Counted from the stretch's first letter, positions 35,676 through 45,502 are shown. The stretch is DNA of 64,000 nucleotides from UBA10349 sp003485905 (GCA_943787185.1 CALSLL010000004.1:186001-250000); one strand, 5' to 3'. Numbers and translations: made by a program. Notes: generated from the sequence alone by a model not told the origin.

Positions 35676-36233
35676 GTGCAAAAATTGTGGCAGAAAGATT
35701 TTGAAGTTGACGAGCAGCTTGCGCAAAAAGCTTCTCAAATAAAGTTGTTATTACTGGATGTGGATGGGGTACTAACTGATGGACGTATCCGATTAACCGA
35801 TGCAGGTGAGGAAATAAAGGTGTTTAGTGCGCTTGACGGACATGGAATTAAGATGCTTCAAGCGAGCGGTATTGATGTTGCCATCATTACTGCTAGAAAC
35901 TCAGGGGCTGTTGCCCACAGAATGGGGGAACTTGGAGTAAAACACTTTTATCAAGGTCAAAAAGATAAGCGGATTGCCTTTGCCGAATTGATAGAGAAGC
36001 TTGACATTGATCCTTTGCACGCAGCATTTGTTGGAGATGACGTGATTGATTTGTGTGTTATGCGGCAGTGTGGTCTGGCGATAACAGTGCCAAACGGTCA
36101 TTCGGTGGTCAAACAATTGGCGGATTGGCAAACACGTGCGAGCGGGGGTAATGGAGCTGTGCGCAATGTTTGCGATCTGTTAATGATCGCTCAGGGCACA
36201 TACAATAAGATGATTGAGCAATATCTTGTCTGA
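35676..36233 (+). CDS. kdsC: 3-deoxy-D-manno-octulosonate-8-phosphate phosphatase
   Basis: HAD-family phosphatase that makes free Kdo. The 185-residue protein contains LLLDVDGVLTDGRI with the nucleophilic aspartate, IITARNSGAV and VGDDVIDLCVM. As a C0-cap HAD it has no cap domain and works as a tetramer. It starts with GTG on the base after the kdsD stop, so the two are coupled. kdsA and kdsB are not in the window. Confidence 0.95.
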   Translation: MQKLWQKDFEVDEQLAQKASQIKLLLLDVDGVLTDGRIRLTDAGEEIKVFSALDGHGIKMLQASGIDVAIITARNSGAVAHRMGELGVKHFYQGQKDKRIAFAELIEKLDIDPLHAAFVGDDVIDLCVMRQCGLAITVPNGHSVVKQLADWQTRASGGNGAVRNVCDLLMIAQGTYNKMIEQYLV

Positions 36234-36330
36234 AAATAACGGTTGTGTTCTAAGCACAATACAAACGATACCAGGGCTCGGTGTATCACCATTGCCTTGT
36301 GGTTTTCTTTTTAACGTTAACTAATTCGCC

Positions 36331-36786
36331 ATGAAAGTTACTGAAAACTTTGTTTATTTGGCAATTTTTTGTGTAGTGGGGTTGATTGGAATCTGGGTAC
36401 AAACTGAAATTGCAGGTGATTCAGATGTCGTCGAGCAAGTAGAGCAGACTCTCGAACCCGATTACTATATTGAGAATTTTACGGCTACAGGATTGAACGA
36501 GTACGGCGCGAGAAGCTACGTCCTTGAGGCTGAAAGAATGGCACATTTTCCGCACGATGGCTCAGCGTTACTGGACAAACCATACGTTGTCGAATACTTT
36601 GATGGTTCAGCACCTAGACACACTAACGCAGACTCGGGTTGGCTTTCGTCAGATGGTAACGAGTTACTGTTAACAGGTAATGTGGTTATTCAGCAGGGCT
36701 CCGGCGAGCAAGGTTCTGGTAGTACGGTACAGGCTAGGCGTTTGCGGATTCTATTGGATGAATCAGAACAGGTGCTGAATTTTTAG
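36331..36786 (+). CDS. lptC: LPS export protein LptC (short)
   Basis: Bitopic inner-membrane protein that passes LPS from LptB2FG to LptA. The 151-residue protein has one N-terminal membrane helix and a periplasmic beta-jellyroll (YIENFTATGLNEYG, LEAERMAHFPHDGSALLDKP, GWLSSDGNELLLTGNV). It ends at RRLRILLDESEQVLNF, about 40 residues before typical LptC proteins (191 in E. coli). Reading in the other frames after the stop gives no LptC-like continuation, so the short form may be real. Its place between kdsC and lptA supports the assignment. Confidence 0.85.
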   Translation: MKVTENFVYLAIFCVVGLIGIWVQTEIAGDSDVVEQVEQTLEPDYYIENFTATGLNEYGARSYVLEAERMAHFPHDGSALLDKPYVVEYFDGSAPRHTNADSGWLSSDGNELLLTGNVVIQQGSGEQGSGSTVQARRLRILLDESEQVLNF

Positions 36787-36869
36787 TGCAGACTTTATTT
36801 ATATGCAGGTAATAAGCCTAACAGTCGACTATTTGTATATAGTTGATGGCACAGGCTAACGGAGGATTT

Positions 36870-37712
36870 ATGTTTAGATTGTTTCTATTTTTCGTGTTTG
36901 GGGCAGTATCACAATCTGTATTTTCACTGGAGGCAGATAGTGATCAGCCAGCCCAAATTTATGCGGATGATATCGAGTTTGATTTTCAAACTGGTGTGCG
37001 TACGTATATTGGGAATGTCACTGTTGAGCAAGGCACTCGGTATATAGTTGCCGACAAATTGATTGCCAATTATGACAAAGAGGGAAATTTAACGACTGCC
37101 AATGCCTGGGGAAACCCAGCACGCTTTAAACAGCGGCCCGATGATAAAGATATCGACACCATCGGTGTTGGAGATGAAATCATAATAAACCAGATAGAGA
37201 ACACGCTCACTCTGCTGCAAGCGGCGGAACTGACACAGGGGGTTAATACGGCTCGCGGCGAGAATATTGTTTACAATATGAATACCGACAAATTATCGAT
37301 TAAAGGAGGACAGCGTGGTGCTCAGGTGGCTACTGCGGGTAAGGGCGGTACCGCGCCTCCGCCAATAAAGCCCAGACCCACAATGGACGAAGCGGTCGCA
37401 AATGTTAGCCCTGAGGGTGGGGTTGCGATGACCCCCGAATCCACAATGGAACTAGATTCCGAATCAACAACTGTCACAGATTCAGCTGCCATCGGTGAAG
37501 CTACCGGTTTGAGTGAGGAGGATGTGGACAAAGCGAAGCAACTTGCAGCGAGTTCACTAAAACGCACTAATGATGGGCGTTCTCGTTTGATCATTATGCC
37601 GAAAAAGGAACCAAAGATTGTCGCCGACAAAGATGAATTACTAGATGTGGTAGAGGAAGCAATTGACGATGTGGTCGAAGATTCTGCTAGCGTTGTCCCT
37701 GCGACCCAATAG
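36870..37712 (+). CDS. lptA: LPS transport periplasmic protein LptA with long insertion and tail
   Basis: Forms the periplasmic bridge for LPS. I start it at the ATG at 36870, which follows a strong GGAGG; an upstream TTG at 36843 is weaker. The 280-residue product has a signal peptide (about 1-20) and the OstA jellyroll (QIYADDIEFDFQTGVRTYIG, NTARGENIVYNMNTDKLSIK). After residue 147 there is a Pro/Thr/Ser/Glu-rich stretch of about 85 residues. Then follows SRLIIMPKK (238-246), the motif that normally ends LptA directly, and a 34-residue acidic tail. E. coli LptA has 185 residues. Confidence 0.9.
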   Translation: MFRLFLFFVFGAVSQSVFSLEADSDQPAQIYADDIEFDFQTGVRTYIGNVTVEQGTRYIVADKLIANYDKEGNLTTANAWGNPARFKQRPDDKDIDTIGVGDEIIINQIENTLTLLQAAELTQGVNTARGENIVYNMNTDKLSIKGGQRGAQVATAGKGGTAPPPIKPRPTMDEAVANVSPEGGVAMTPESTMELDSESTTVTDSAAIGEATGLSEEDVDKAKQLAASSLKRTNDGRSRLIIMPKKEPKIVADKDELLDVVEEAIDDVVEDSASVVPATQ

Positions 37713-37774
37713 AGAAATGTACGATTCGTTTTCAATACGTTCTTTATTGCGCTAAATCATGTTGACGTCTTAAT

Positions 37775-38500
37775 ATGAGTGTACTTGAGACCAAGGGTTT
37801 GACTAAAAGCTATCGTGGCTTGAGGGTAGTCGACAAGGTAGATGTGAGTGTTGAAAACGGTGAGGTGGTAGGCCTGTTGGGCCCAAATGGTGCGGGCAAG
37901 ACAACCACTTTCTATATGATGGTTGGGTTGGTGCGAAGGGATGGCGGCCGGATACTGATGGATGGCCATGAAATTGGTCATTTACCAATGCACGAGCGAG
38001 CACGATTAGGTATAGGTTATTTACCCCAAGAAGCGTCTGTTTTTCGAAAGCTTACAGTTGAGCAGAACCTTATGGCTGTATTAGAGGCCCAGCCTGAATT
38101 AACTCAGCTTGAGCGTCGTCGTCGAGTAGAGCGGTTACTTGAAGAATTTAGTATTGCTCATAAGCGGGATTCGATAGGTATTTCATTATCTGGTGGCGAA
38201 CGCCGTCGAGTTGAGATAGCTAGAGCTTTGGCGTTGCAACCCTATTTTATTCTACTGGATGAACCTTTTGCTGGAATTGATCCTATATCAGTTGGAGATA
38301 TTCAGCAGATTATCGATTACCTTCGAAACTCAGGGATCGGTATTCTTATTACCGATCATAATGTGCGAGAAACTCTCGATATCTGTGATCGTGCGTACAT
38401 ATTGAGTGATGGAAAAGTTCTCGCCGAGGGTACTGCGGAAGAAGTGCTAAGCCACAAAGGAGTGCGAGAAGTTTATTTGGGTTCTAATTTTAGATTATGA
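37775..38500 (+). CDS. lptB: LPS export ABC transporter ATP-binding protein LptB
   Basis: ATPase that powers LPS extraction by LptFG. The 241-residue protein has Walker A GPNGAGKTT, Q-loop YLPQEASVFRKLTV, signature LSGGERRRVEIARAL, Walker B FILLDEPFAGIDP and the switch histidine in ITDHNVRETL. It follows lptA and precedes rpoN, the widely conserved order. Confidence 0.97.
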   Translation: MSVLETKGLTKSYRGLRVVDKVDVSVENGEVVGLLGPNGAGKTTTFYMMVGLVRRDGGRILMDGHEIGHLPMHERARLGIGYLPQEASVFRKLTVEQNLMAVLEAQPELTQLERRRRVERLLEEFSIAHKRDSIGISLSGGERRRVEIARALALQPYFILLDEPFAGIDPISVGDIQQIIDYLRNSGIGILITDHNVRETLDICDRAYILSDGKVLAEGTAEEVLSHKGVREVYLGSNFRL

Positions 38501-38564
38501 TATCCCAAAAGTCAGAGGCTTTATTTTGCAAAATGTTATCTATAAAAGGAATTAGTGAGCGGCC

Positions 38565-40047
38565 ATGAAGCAGTCACTTGAGGTTCGATTAGGCCAATCA
38601 CTCAAGATGACGCCGCAATTGCAGCAGTCGATTCGGCTTCTACAATTGTCGTTGCCTGAACTCTTGCAAGAGATACAAGAGGTTATGGATGAGAATCCAT
38701 TGCTGGAAGATGCGCCAGAACATATTGAAGCTGAACAGAAAGATGACCCTGACGGAGACATAGAGCCGCAGCACGAGGATCTACCAGAAAACGCCGTAAC
38801 CAATACGGCTGAGTTAGACTTGGAAACATTGCAAACAGAGACTGACCAGCCCAGTGAAGATCAGGATTGGGAGGGTGCATTTGACACACCCATCCCGACA
38901 TCGAGCACTCCATCCGATGGTTCGGAAATGGATTTTGATTCGAGAAGTTCGGCTCCGGAATCGTTAAGTGATCATCTGTTATGGCAAGCACGCATGACCC
39001 GCTTGTCGGAGCGCGACTCACTGATAGTTGAAGCAGTTATCCAGTCAATAGATGATGCGGGCTATTTACGAGCATCTCGTAGTGAAATCGCAGCTATGTT
39101 GCCGGAACTTGATGAGTTGGGCCTCGATGAAATTGAATTTGCGATCAAAATGGTTCAATCATTTGATCCGCCTGGGGTGGCGGCTCGAGGATTGGGTGAT
39201 CGCTTACGTATTCTGATTGAATCGTTAGTTGAGGTGGAAAATGGGCGTAACAATGCCTTAAGTATTGTTATGGAGTATTTAGAAGAAGTGGGCAGTCGAG
39301 ATTTTGTTGCGATAAAGAGGGGCTTGGGTTTATCGCAATTAGAACTTGATGAAGCGCTGGCAGTTATTGGCCAAGTTGATCCGCGGATCGACTATTCCAT
39401 GGGTAACCACGATGTTCGTTATGTGTCTCCTGATGTGATTGTAAAGAAAATACAAGGTGCATGGCGCGTTGAGTTAAATCCAGTTGTTTCACGTAAGCTT
39501 TATGTGAACCCTGATTACGAGCAGCTGAGTAAAAAATCAGCGAGTACAGATGAAGGTAAATATTTAGGGGAAAAGCTGCAATCAGCTCGTTGGTTTATTA
39601 AAGGATTACAAGGGCGATACGATACTTTACTCAAAGTCGCTAGATCGATTGTGGTGCGTCAGCGAGATTTTCTCGAACAGGGTGAAATTGGGATGAAGCC
39701 GATGGTTCTCAACGATGTGGCAGAAGAATTGGGTATGCATGAATCGACAATTTCTCGAGCCACGTCAAACAAGTATATGTTGACGCCCGCCGGTGTATTT
39801 GAGCTCAAGTCGTTTTTTACTTCATCAATTAGCGGTTCGGATGGCGATGCCGTAAGTTCGACGGCCATCCGTTCATTAATTAAAAAATTGATTGAGGCAG
39901 AGCCAGAGAAACAAACCGATTAGTGACAATAATATTGCGAAAGAACTTAACAGCAAGGGTTTTAGTGTAGCCCGCAGAACGGTTGCAAAATATCGAGAAT
40001 CGATGAACATACCAAGCTCAAGTAAGCGCAAGAGTCTGCTAATATAG
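38565..40047 (+). CDS. rpoN: RNA polymerase sigma-54 factor, one frameshift before the RpoN box
   Basis: Alternative sigma factor for enhancer-dependent promoters. The open frame from 38565 stops at 39923 after 452 residues. The N-terminal Gln/Leu-rich activator domain (MTPQLQQSIRLLQLSLPELL), an acidic linker, the core-binding domain and the helix-turn-helix (MHESTISRATSNKY) are in this frame. The essential RpoN box ARRTVAKYRE is read only in the +1 frame, followed by a stop at 40045-40047. Removing one A near 39913-39915 joins the frames as EKQPISDN. The gene is therefore probably intact with one extra base in this sequence; if the shift is real, sigma-54 lacks its -24 recognition motif. Confidence 0.92.
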
Positions 40048-40180
40048 CCCGTGTCGGATTTTATAAAAGAACCAGCTCTATGGTCGAAAAAGGGGCAAGT
40101 GCAATGTTGTTCCACCGCGAAAGGAAGGAGTGAAGGAGAAAACTGAGGCATAACATTTACACACTGTACCGGAGGTATAT

Positions 40181-40531
40181 ATGCAGTTATCAATTACTGG
40201 ACAGCAATTAGAAGTTACAGATTCACTACGCGGTTACATTACAGAAAAAATGGAGCGAATAGAGCGACATTTTGATCACATGGTTAATGCGCACTTCGTG
40301 TTGCATGTACAAAAGCAAATTTATGAAGCTGAGGCAACATTGAATGCGCCAGGTGCAACAATTCATGCTAATGCGAAATCGGGTCAAATGTACGCGGCTA
40401 TTGATACGTTAATTGATAAGCTTGACGCTCAAGTTAGAAAGTATAAGGAGAAGCAAGTGGACCATCACAGAAGTGAGGGCGGAATGAGTGCAAATATAGA
40501 GCCTCTAATAGAGTCTCAAGAACAGGCCTAG
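40181..40531 (+). CDS. hpf: Ribosome hibernation promoting factor
   Basis: Binds the 30S decoding region and promotes inactive ribosomes in stationary phase. The 116-residue protein is of the short HPF type, with MQLSITGQQLEVTDSLRGYI and a beta-alpha-beta-beta-beta-alpha pattern; it lacks the dimerisation domain of long HPF. A strong GGAGG precedes the ATG. It lies between rpoN and ptsN as in E. coli. Confidence 0.95.
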   Translation: MQLSITGQQLEVTDSLRGYITEKMERIERHFDHMVNAHFVLHVQKQIYEAEATLNAPGATIHANAKSGQMYAAIDTLIDKLDAQVRKYKEKQVDHHRSEGGMSANIEPLIESQEQA

Positions 40532-40586
40532 ATTTACTGAATGGGTTTTAGCTCACCCAATATCCCTATTTTACTCGCTAAATTTT

Positions 40587-41078
40587 GTGATTGATGTGGA
40601 CACCCCGGTTAAATTAGCAAGCTATCTATCCTTGGATCGAGTTGTCTGTGGATTGGAGACAACAAGTCGAAAACGCCTGTTTGAGCAACTTGCTTCACTT
40701 CTGGTGGCGGACCTGGACGAGCATGATGAGAAAGTATTTTTCCGTGCGCTTGTTGAGCGCGAAAAGCTTGGTAGTACCTGTGTTGGAGAAGGCGTTGCAA
40801 TCCCCCATGGTCGGATTGACGGTTTGCTTGAACCAAGGATCGCGATTGTGAGATTGGCCGACCCCGTTGATTATGGGGCGCGGGATAAAAAACCGGTTAG
40901 TTTGGTTTTTGCTTTACTTGTTCCGGAGGCTGCAACAGACGAGCATCTAAAGTTACTTGCGTTGCTGGCTGAATGCCTGTCCGATAGTGGTGTAAGAAAA
41001 CGTTTGGACACGGCGAAAAATTCACAGCAATTATTGGATAGCTTAATTAATCTGCCCATACCTAAGGGCACGGGATGA
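40587..41078 (+). CDS. ptsN: Nitrogen-regulatory PTS enzyme IIA
   Basis: Terminal phospho-acceptor of the nitrogen-related PTS, which regulates potassium transport and other targets rather than sugar uptake. The 163-residue EIIA domain has the phosphorylated histidine in GEGVAIPHGRIDG (His74). GTG start. The stop overlaps the rapZ start by four bases. Confidence 0.95.
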   Translation: MIDVDTPVKLASYLSLDRVVCGLETTSRKRLFEQLASLLVADLDEHDEKVFFRALVEREKLGSTCVGEGVAIPHGRIDGLLEPRIAIVRLADPVDYGARDKKPVSLVFALLVPEAATDEHLKLLALLAECLSDSGVRKRLDTAKNSQQLLDSLINLPIPKGTG

Positions 41079-41959
41079 GTGATCTACGATTCCTTTTAGT
41101 AAGCGGTATGTCTGGGTCCGGTAAAACGATCGCACTTCAAGCGCTAGAGGATCTGGGCTATTACTGCATAGATAACCTACCGGCAGAGCTAATTCCTTCG
41201 TTAGCAAATAATTTACAAAATCGAGTTGCGGTGAGTTCTACTGACTCAATCAATCGATGCGCCGTTAGTGTTGATGTTAGAAACCGACAATTTTTGACCG
41301 ATTTGCCGCAGCATCTAACTTCACTTGTATCACTAAAAATTCCATATAGCGTGTTGTTTTTAGATGCGGAGCAATCAGTATTGGTCTCTCGATACAGTGA
41401 AACTCGCAGAAAACACCCACTGACGGATTCAAACACTTCCTTATTAGAGGCTATTGATCTTGAGCGGGGCTTGCTTGCGCCATTGGCGGAATTAGCTGAT
41501 AGGCAATTGGACACAACCCAAACCACACCCCACGAGTTGCGAGCAGTAGTGCGCGATTTTGCAGGAGGTATTTCTAGCGCACCATTAAGTTTGCTGTTTG
41601 AATCTTTTGGCTTTAAATATGGTACGCCGTTGGATGCCGATTTTGTATTTGATGTCCGTTGTTTGCCAAACCCGCATTGGAGTCCAGAACTTCGGCCGTT
41701 GACTGGTCGGGATCAAGCAGTTATTGAGTTTCTCGAAAGTGAAAATTCTGTTGCTGAAATGCTCGATAGTATTTCAGGGTTTTTACGCAAATGGTTGCCA
41801 GATTTTGAGCGTGAGAACCGAAGCTATATAACGATAGCGATAGGCTGCACTGGAGGACAACATCGATCTGTTTATTTGTGTCAGAGGATGGGGGCGATAT
41901 TTGAGAACCGCAATGGTATCAGTGTGCAGGTACGACACAGAGAATTGCAGTCAGTTTAG
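41075..41959 (+). CDS. rapZ: RNase adapter protein RapZ
   Basis: Nucleotide-binding protein that in E. coli guides RNase E to the GlmZ small RNA and so controls amino-sugar synthesis. The 294-residue protein has Walker A GMSGSGKT at 11-18, LEDLGYYCIDNLP, and the C-terminal RNA-binding region with IAIGCTGGQHRSVYL. It is coupled to ptsN by a four-base overlap. Confidence 0.95.
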   Translation: MSDLRFLLVSGMSGSGKTIALQALEDLGYYCIDNLPAELIPSLANNLQNRVAVSSTDSINRCAVSVDVRNRQFLTDLPQHLTSLVSLKIPYSVLFLDAEQSVLVSRYSETRRKHPLTDSNTSLLEAIDLERGLLAPLAELADRQLDTTQTTPHELRAVVRDFAGGISSAPLSLLFESFGFKYGTPLDADFVFDVRCLPNPHWSPELRPLTGRDQAVIEFLESENSVAEMLDSISGFLRKWLPDFERENRSYITIAIGCTGGQHRSVYLCQRMGAIFENRNGISVQVRHRELQSV

Positions 41960-42025
41960 CCACTTACCGTATTGATCATGCGAACATCTCGCGTGTGAAT
42001 TGAAATATAGATCACTTAAACCGTA

Positions 42026-42295
42026 ATGCTTGAATCATCAATAACGATATGTAACAGATTGGGGTTGCATGCTCGTGCGGCTGCGAAGTTAGTCGATACA
42101 GCTAATAAATTTGGATCCCATGTAGTCATCGAATGCAACGGAAAAATCGCAGATTGCAAGAGTATTATGCAAATCATGATGTTGGCGGCAGCGCAGGGCA
42201 CTAAGGCGACGCTAAGGGCAGAAGGGGATGACGCACGATTAGCCATCGATGCAATTACTTCACTAGCCAATGGTCGGTTTGGGGAAGAAGAATAG
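42026..42295 (+). CDS. HPr-family phosphocarrier protein (NPr type)
   Basis: The 89-residue phosphocarrier has the phosphorylated histidine at position 15 in NRLGLHARAAAK and a serine at the usual regulatory position (Ser46 in CKSIMQIM). By position after rapZ it corresponds to NPr of the nitrogen PTS. Its stop shares a base with the GTG of the enzyme I gene downstream, so the phosphorelay partners are co-translated. Confidence 0.93.
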   Translation: MLESSITICNRLGLHARAAAKLVDTANKFGSHVVIECNGKIADCKSIMQIMMLAAAQGTKATLRAEGDDARLAIDAITSLANGRFGEEE

Positions 42296-44028
42296 TGCTT
42301 GCGATACATGGGAATGGAATAGGTAAGTCGATAGCAATTGGCGAAGCTTATGTGGTGCACTCGTCTGATCCGGAAGTTCCGCGATATGTGATTGAAGAGA
42401 ATCTAGTTCCAAAGGAGGGCAAGCGGTTATTAAAAGCAATCCGTAAATCTGTATCGCAATTAAAGAAAGTAAAACGCCAAATACCTAAGGCAGCAGCTGA
42501 AAGTGGGGCGTTTGTGGATGCACATATAAAAATGCTCGAAGACCCGTTGTTGAAAGACGGTGCGGTACATATTATTGAAACCCAGCATTTAAATGCTGAG
42601 GCGAGTATCCAGGTTCATGCGCAGAGTCTCGTTGACGTGTTTGACAATATGTCAGACGACTACTTGAGGAATAAGCGATACGACGTATTGCAGATAGCTC
42701 GCCGTGTTATAGACAATTTATTGGGAGTCACCCATCACTACCTGGATCAGGCTAACAAGGAAGACCTAAACGCTAAAATTATTGTAGCTAGAGATCTTAC
42801 ACCGGCAGAAACAATATACTTAAAAAACCGAGGCGTTGCCGCATTTGTGACAGATTTGGGGGGACCGATATCTCACACGGCAATTGTTGCGCGAAGTATG
42901 CATATTCCAGCGTCGGTCGGCCTACACGGGCGCACGCGTCTAGTTCGAGAAGGTGACCGATTAATTGTCGATGGGCGCAATGGTTCGGTCTTGGTGAACC
43001 CAGATGAACGAACCGTAAAGGCCTACCGTAAGTTGCAGCGTGCAATTCGGGCATCAGAAAGAAGCCTTGGGAAACTGGTACAAGAGAAGTCACGTTCTTC
43101 CGATGGCGTTTCAATCAGCTTGCTTTCGAATATAGAACAGCCTTCCGATATAAAAGCGATTAAAAAAGTTAATGCTGAGGGAGTTGGTCTTTATCGAACC
43201 GAGTTTTTGTTCATGAATCGACCTGATTTTCCCGGTGAAGAGGAACAATTTCAGGCGTATCGGCGTGTGATTAAAAGCCTCGGTAGGCCAATAACGATCC
43301 GTACGTTGGATATTGGCGGCGATAAAATGCTACAGGATCCCCGAGACGAGCTAGTTTCCTCTTCTCCATTAGGATTAAGGGCGGTTCGCTTTTGTTTGCG
43401 CAGTCCGGACATTTTTATCGTTCAGTTGCGTGCGATTCTGCGGGCAGCTGCCTACGGCCCAGCTTCAATCTTGATTCCAATGCTAAGTAATATGAGTGAA
43501 GTTCAGCAGGTATTAAAGATCATTGATGACACCAAAGAAAACTTGAGGCGCGAGCAAAAACGTTTTGATGACGCAATTCCCGTTGGCGGCATGATTGAAG
43601 TCCCAGCTGCCGCAGTCAGTGTTGATTTGTTCGCAGATAAGCTGGACTTTTTATCAATAGGCTCAAATGATTTAATACAGTACACACTCGCAATCGATCG
43701 CATTGATGACGCGGTTAATTATCTTTATGACCCGATTCATCCAGCCATTCTTCGTCTTTTACGAAATATTGTAAAAGTATCAGATAAGGCAGGTATACCC
43801 GTGTCGATCTGTGGAGAATTGGCCGGTAATAGCAGGTTTACAAGGTTGCTATTAGGTCTAGGCCTACGAATTTTCAGTATGGACGATGCTGGTAGCTTGC
43901 TCGAAATAAAGAATGTGGCAATGCAAACGGATGTTGCGAAGGCTCGTCGTAGAGTAAATAAAATGCTTCGAACCAGCGATCCCGCAGCGCTTAGACAGCA
44001 ATTGGAGCGTTTGAATAGCGCTGTTTGA
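42295..44028 (+). CDS. ptsI: Phosphoenolpyruvate-protein phosphotransferase (enzyme I)
   Basis: Takes phosphate from PEP and gives it to HPr. The 577-residue protein has the phosphohistidine motif GGPISHTAIVARSM (near residue 193), the PEP-binding LYRTEFLFMNR and RTLDIGGDK, and the catalytic cysteine in SICGELAGN. It has no N-terminal GAF domain, so its architecture is PtsI rather than PtsP. No sugar-specific EII gene is nearby, so its partner in this locus is presumably PtsN via the adjacent HPr. Confidence 0.93.
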   Translation: MLAIHGNGIGKSIAIGEAYVVHSSDPEVPRYVIEENLVPKEGKRLLKAIRKSVSQLKKVKRQIPKAAAESGAFVDAHIKMLEDPLLKDGAVHIIETQHLNAEASIQVHAQSLVDVFDNMSDDYLRNKRYDVLQIARRVIDNLLGVTHHYLDQANKEDLNAKIIVARDLTPAETIYLKNRGVAAFVTDLGGPISHTAIVARSMHIPASVGLHGRTRLVREGDRLIVDGRNGSVLVNPDERTVKAYRKLQRAIRASERSLGKLVQEKSRSSDGVSISLLSNIEQPSDIKAIKKVNAEGVGLYRTEFLFMNRPDFPGEEEQFQAYRRVIKSLGRPITIRTLDIGGDKMLQDPRDELVSSSPLGLRAVRFCLRSPDIFIVQLRAILRAAAYGPASILIPMLSNMSEVQQVLKIIDDTKENLRREQKRFDDAIPVGGMIEVPAAAVSVDLFADKLDFLSIGSNDLIQYTLAIDRIDDAVNYLYDPIHPAILRLLRNIVKVSDKAGIPVSICGELAGNSRFTRLLLGLGLRIFSMDDAGSLLEIKNVAMQTDVAKARRRVNKMLRTSDPAALRQQLERLNSAV

Positions 44029-44132
44029 AGGGGTTTAGCTTGCATTTGATTCTGGGGGCTAGTTACAGCGGCCTCGTATACATTTAATTATGCTACCGTG
44101 TACCCGATTTTGGGGTGTACTAGAATTCAGAT

Positions 44133-45466
44133 ATGGCACAAATAGAATCTGAAAATTTATTAGAGAGGTTGCTTGAATTATTGCAGGTAGGAAATTCTGC
44201 ACCGATCGAAAGTTTTCTCTCAGAATTACACCCTGCCGATGTGGCTGATTTGCTGGAGTCTTTGACGCCAACTGACCGTGCTAGGGCGTGGTTACAAATT
44301 CCAGATGAACAGGGTGGTTTCGTTCTAAATGAACTGCAGGAAGCGGTGCGTGGTCAGCTAATTGGAGAAACCCCTAAGGAGCGATTGGCCCAACTAATTC
44401 AGCCATTAGACGTAGACGATATCGCGGATTTGGTGCCAGATGTGCCGGCGAACATTCTCTCTGATGTCTTATTTACAGTAAATCAGGAGGCCCGCAAAGG
44501 TTTAGGCGAAGTTCTATCATACCCAGAGGATTCTGCTGGTGGTCTGATGGATCTGGATATGATCGCAGTCCGTGATGACGTTACCCTTGGGGTTATTACA
44601 CGATTTTTGCGCTTGCGGGGAGAACTGCCCCTAAATACCGATGTTTTATTTTTGGTTGACCGTGAGGGAGTCCTTAAAGGCGTGTTGCCAATTGGTAGTC
44701 TGTTAATCGCGCCTTTGAATGATTTGGTTGCTGAGCATGTAGATCCAGAGCCAGTATTTTTTGGCGTGCTAGATTCTGAAGAGGAAGTCGCTAGTGCATT
44801 TGAAAAGTACAACCTTATTTCAGCACCGGTTGTCGATGAAAACAATCGATTGATAGGACGAATAACGATTGACGATGTTGTGGACGTTATCCGAGAAATT
44901 GAATCTCAAATGATTATGGCGGGTGCAGGATTGCGGCAGGACGAAGACGTATTTTCTCCCGTAACACAAACGGCTCGCAGTCGTGCTGTATGGTTAGGGG
45001 TTAATTTAATGACAGCGCTACTGGGCTCATGGGTGATTGGTCAGTTTGAGGGTACAATTCAGAAGTTAGTCGCTTTGGCTGTACTTATGCCGATTGTGGC
45101 AATGCTGGGATGCAAACACTTACCATCGTAATTCGCGGCTTGTCGGTGGGTAACATCAATTCTTCAAATATACGGGCGGTACTACGCAAAGAAATATTGG
45201 TTGGGATATTAAATGGACTACTTTGGGCCGTTGCTGTCGCGCTTATCGCCGCGTTGTGGTTTGGAGACCCTAATTTGGGGGTGGTGATAGCGCTGGCAAC
45301 ACTAATAAATCTGGTAATTGCTGCTTTTGCAGGAGTTTTTTTACCCATAATCTTGGATAAGCTTGGTATCGATCCGGCTTTAGCCGGTGGTATGGCTCTC
45401 ACCACGGTAACTGATGTTGTGGGGTATTTTGCTGTTCTAGGGTTGGCGGCTACCTTACTATTTTGA
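44133..45466 (+). pseudogene. mgtE: Magnesium transporter MgtE, broken by an apparent 13-bp deletion
   Basis: Mg2+ channel/transporter with an N-terminal helical domain, two CBS domains and five membrane helices. The frame from 44133 covers the N domain (about 1-130), CBS pair (about 135-260) and the first helices, then stops at 45131 after IVAMLGCKHLPS. A second frame from 45110 continues with MQTLTIVIRGLSVG and the last helices to 45466. Homologues read IVASMGGNAG-TQTL at the joint; here four residues plus one base (13 bp) are missing between GTG and GGC AAT GCT. The loss falls in the conserved pore-helix region, so a functional channel is unlikely. Confidence 0.85.
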
Positions 45467-45502
45467 CCGCGCTTTTGTCGTGCGCCTTTTTTAACGATAG
45501 TA

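Noticed and set aside
36786..36869. A frameshift extending LptC past its stop
   Set aside because: The shifted frame adds about 26 residues that do not resemble the LptC C-terminus, so I kept the short protein.
40609..40836. Short frames on both strands within ptsN
   Set aside because: Shadows of the conserved EIIA sequence.
45467..45502. GC-rich words followed by T6, considered as a terminator between mgtE and the lasso-B2-like gene
   Set aside because: Only a four-base GCGC stem can form; too weak to list.
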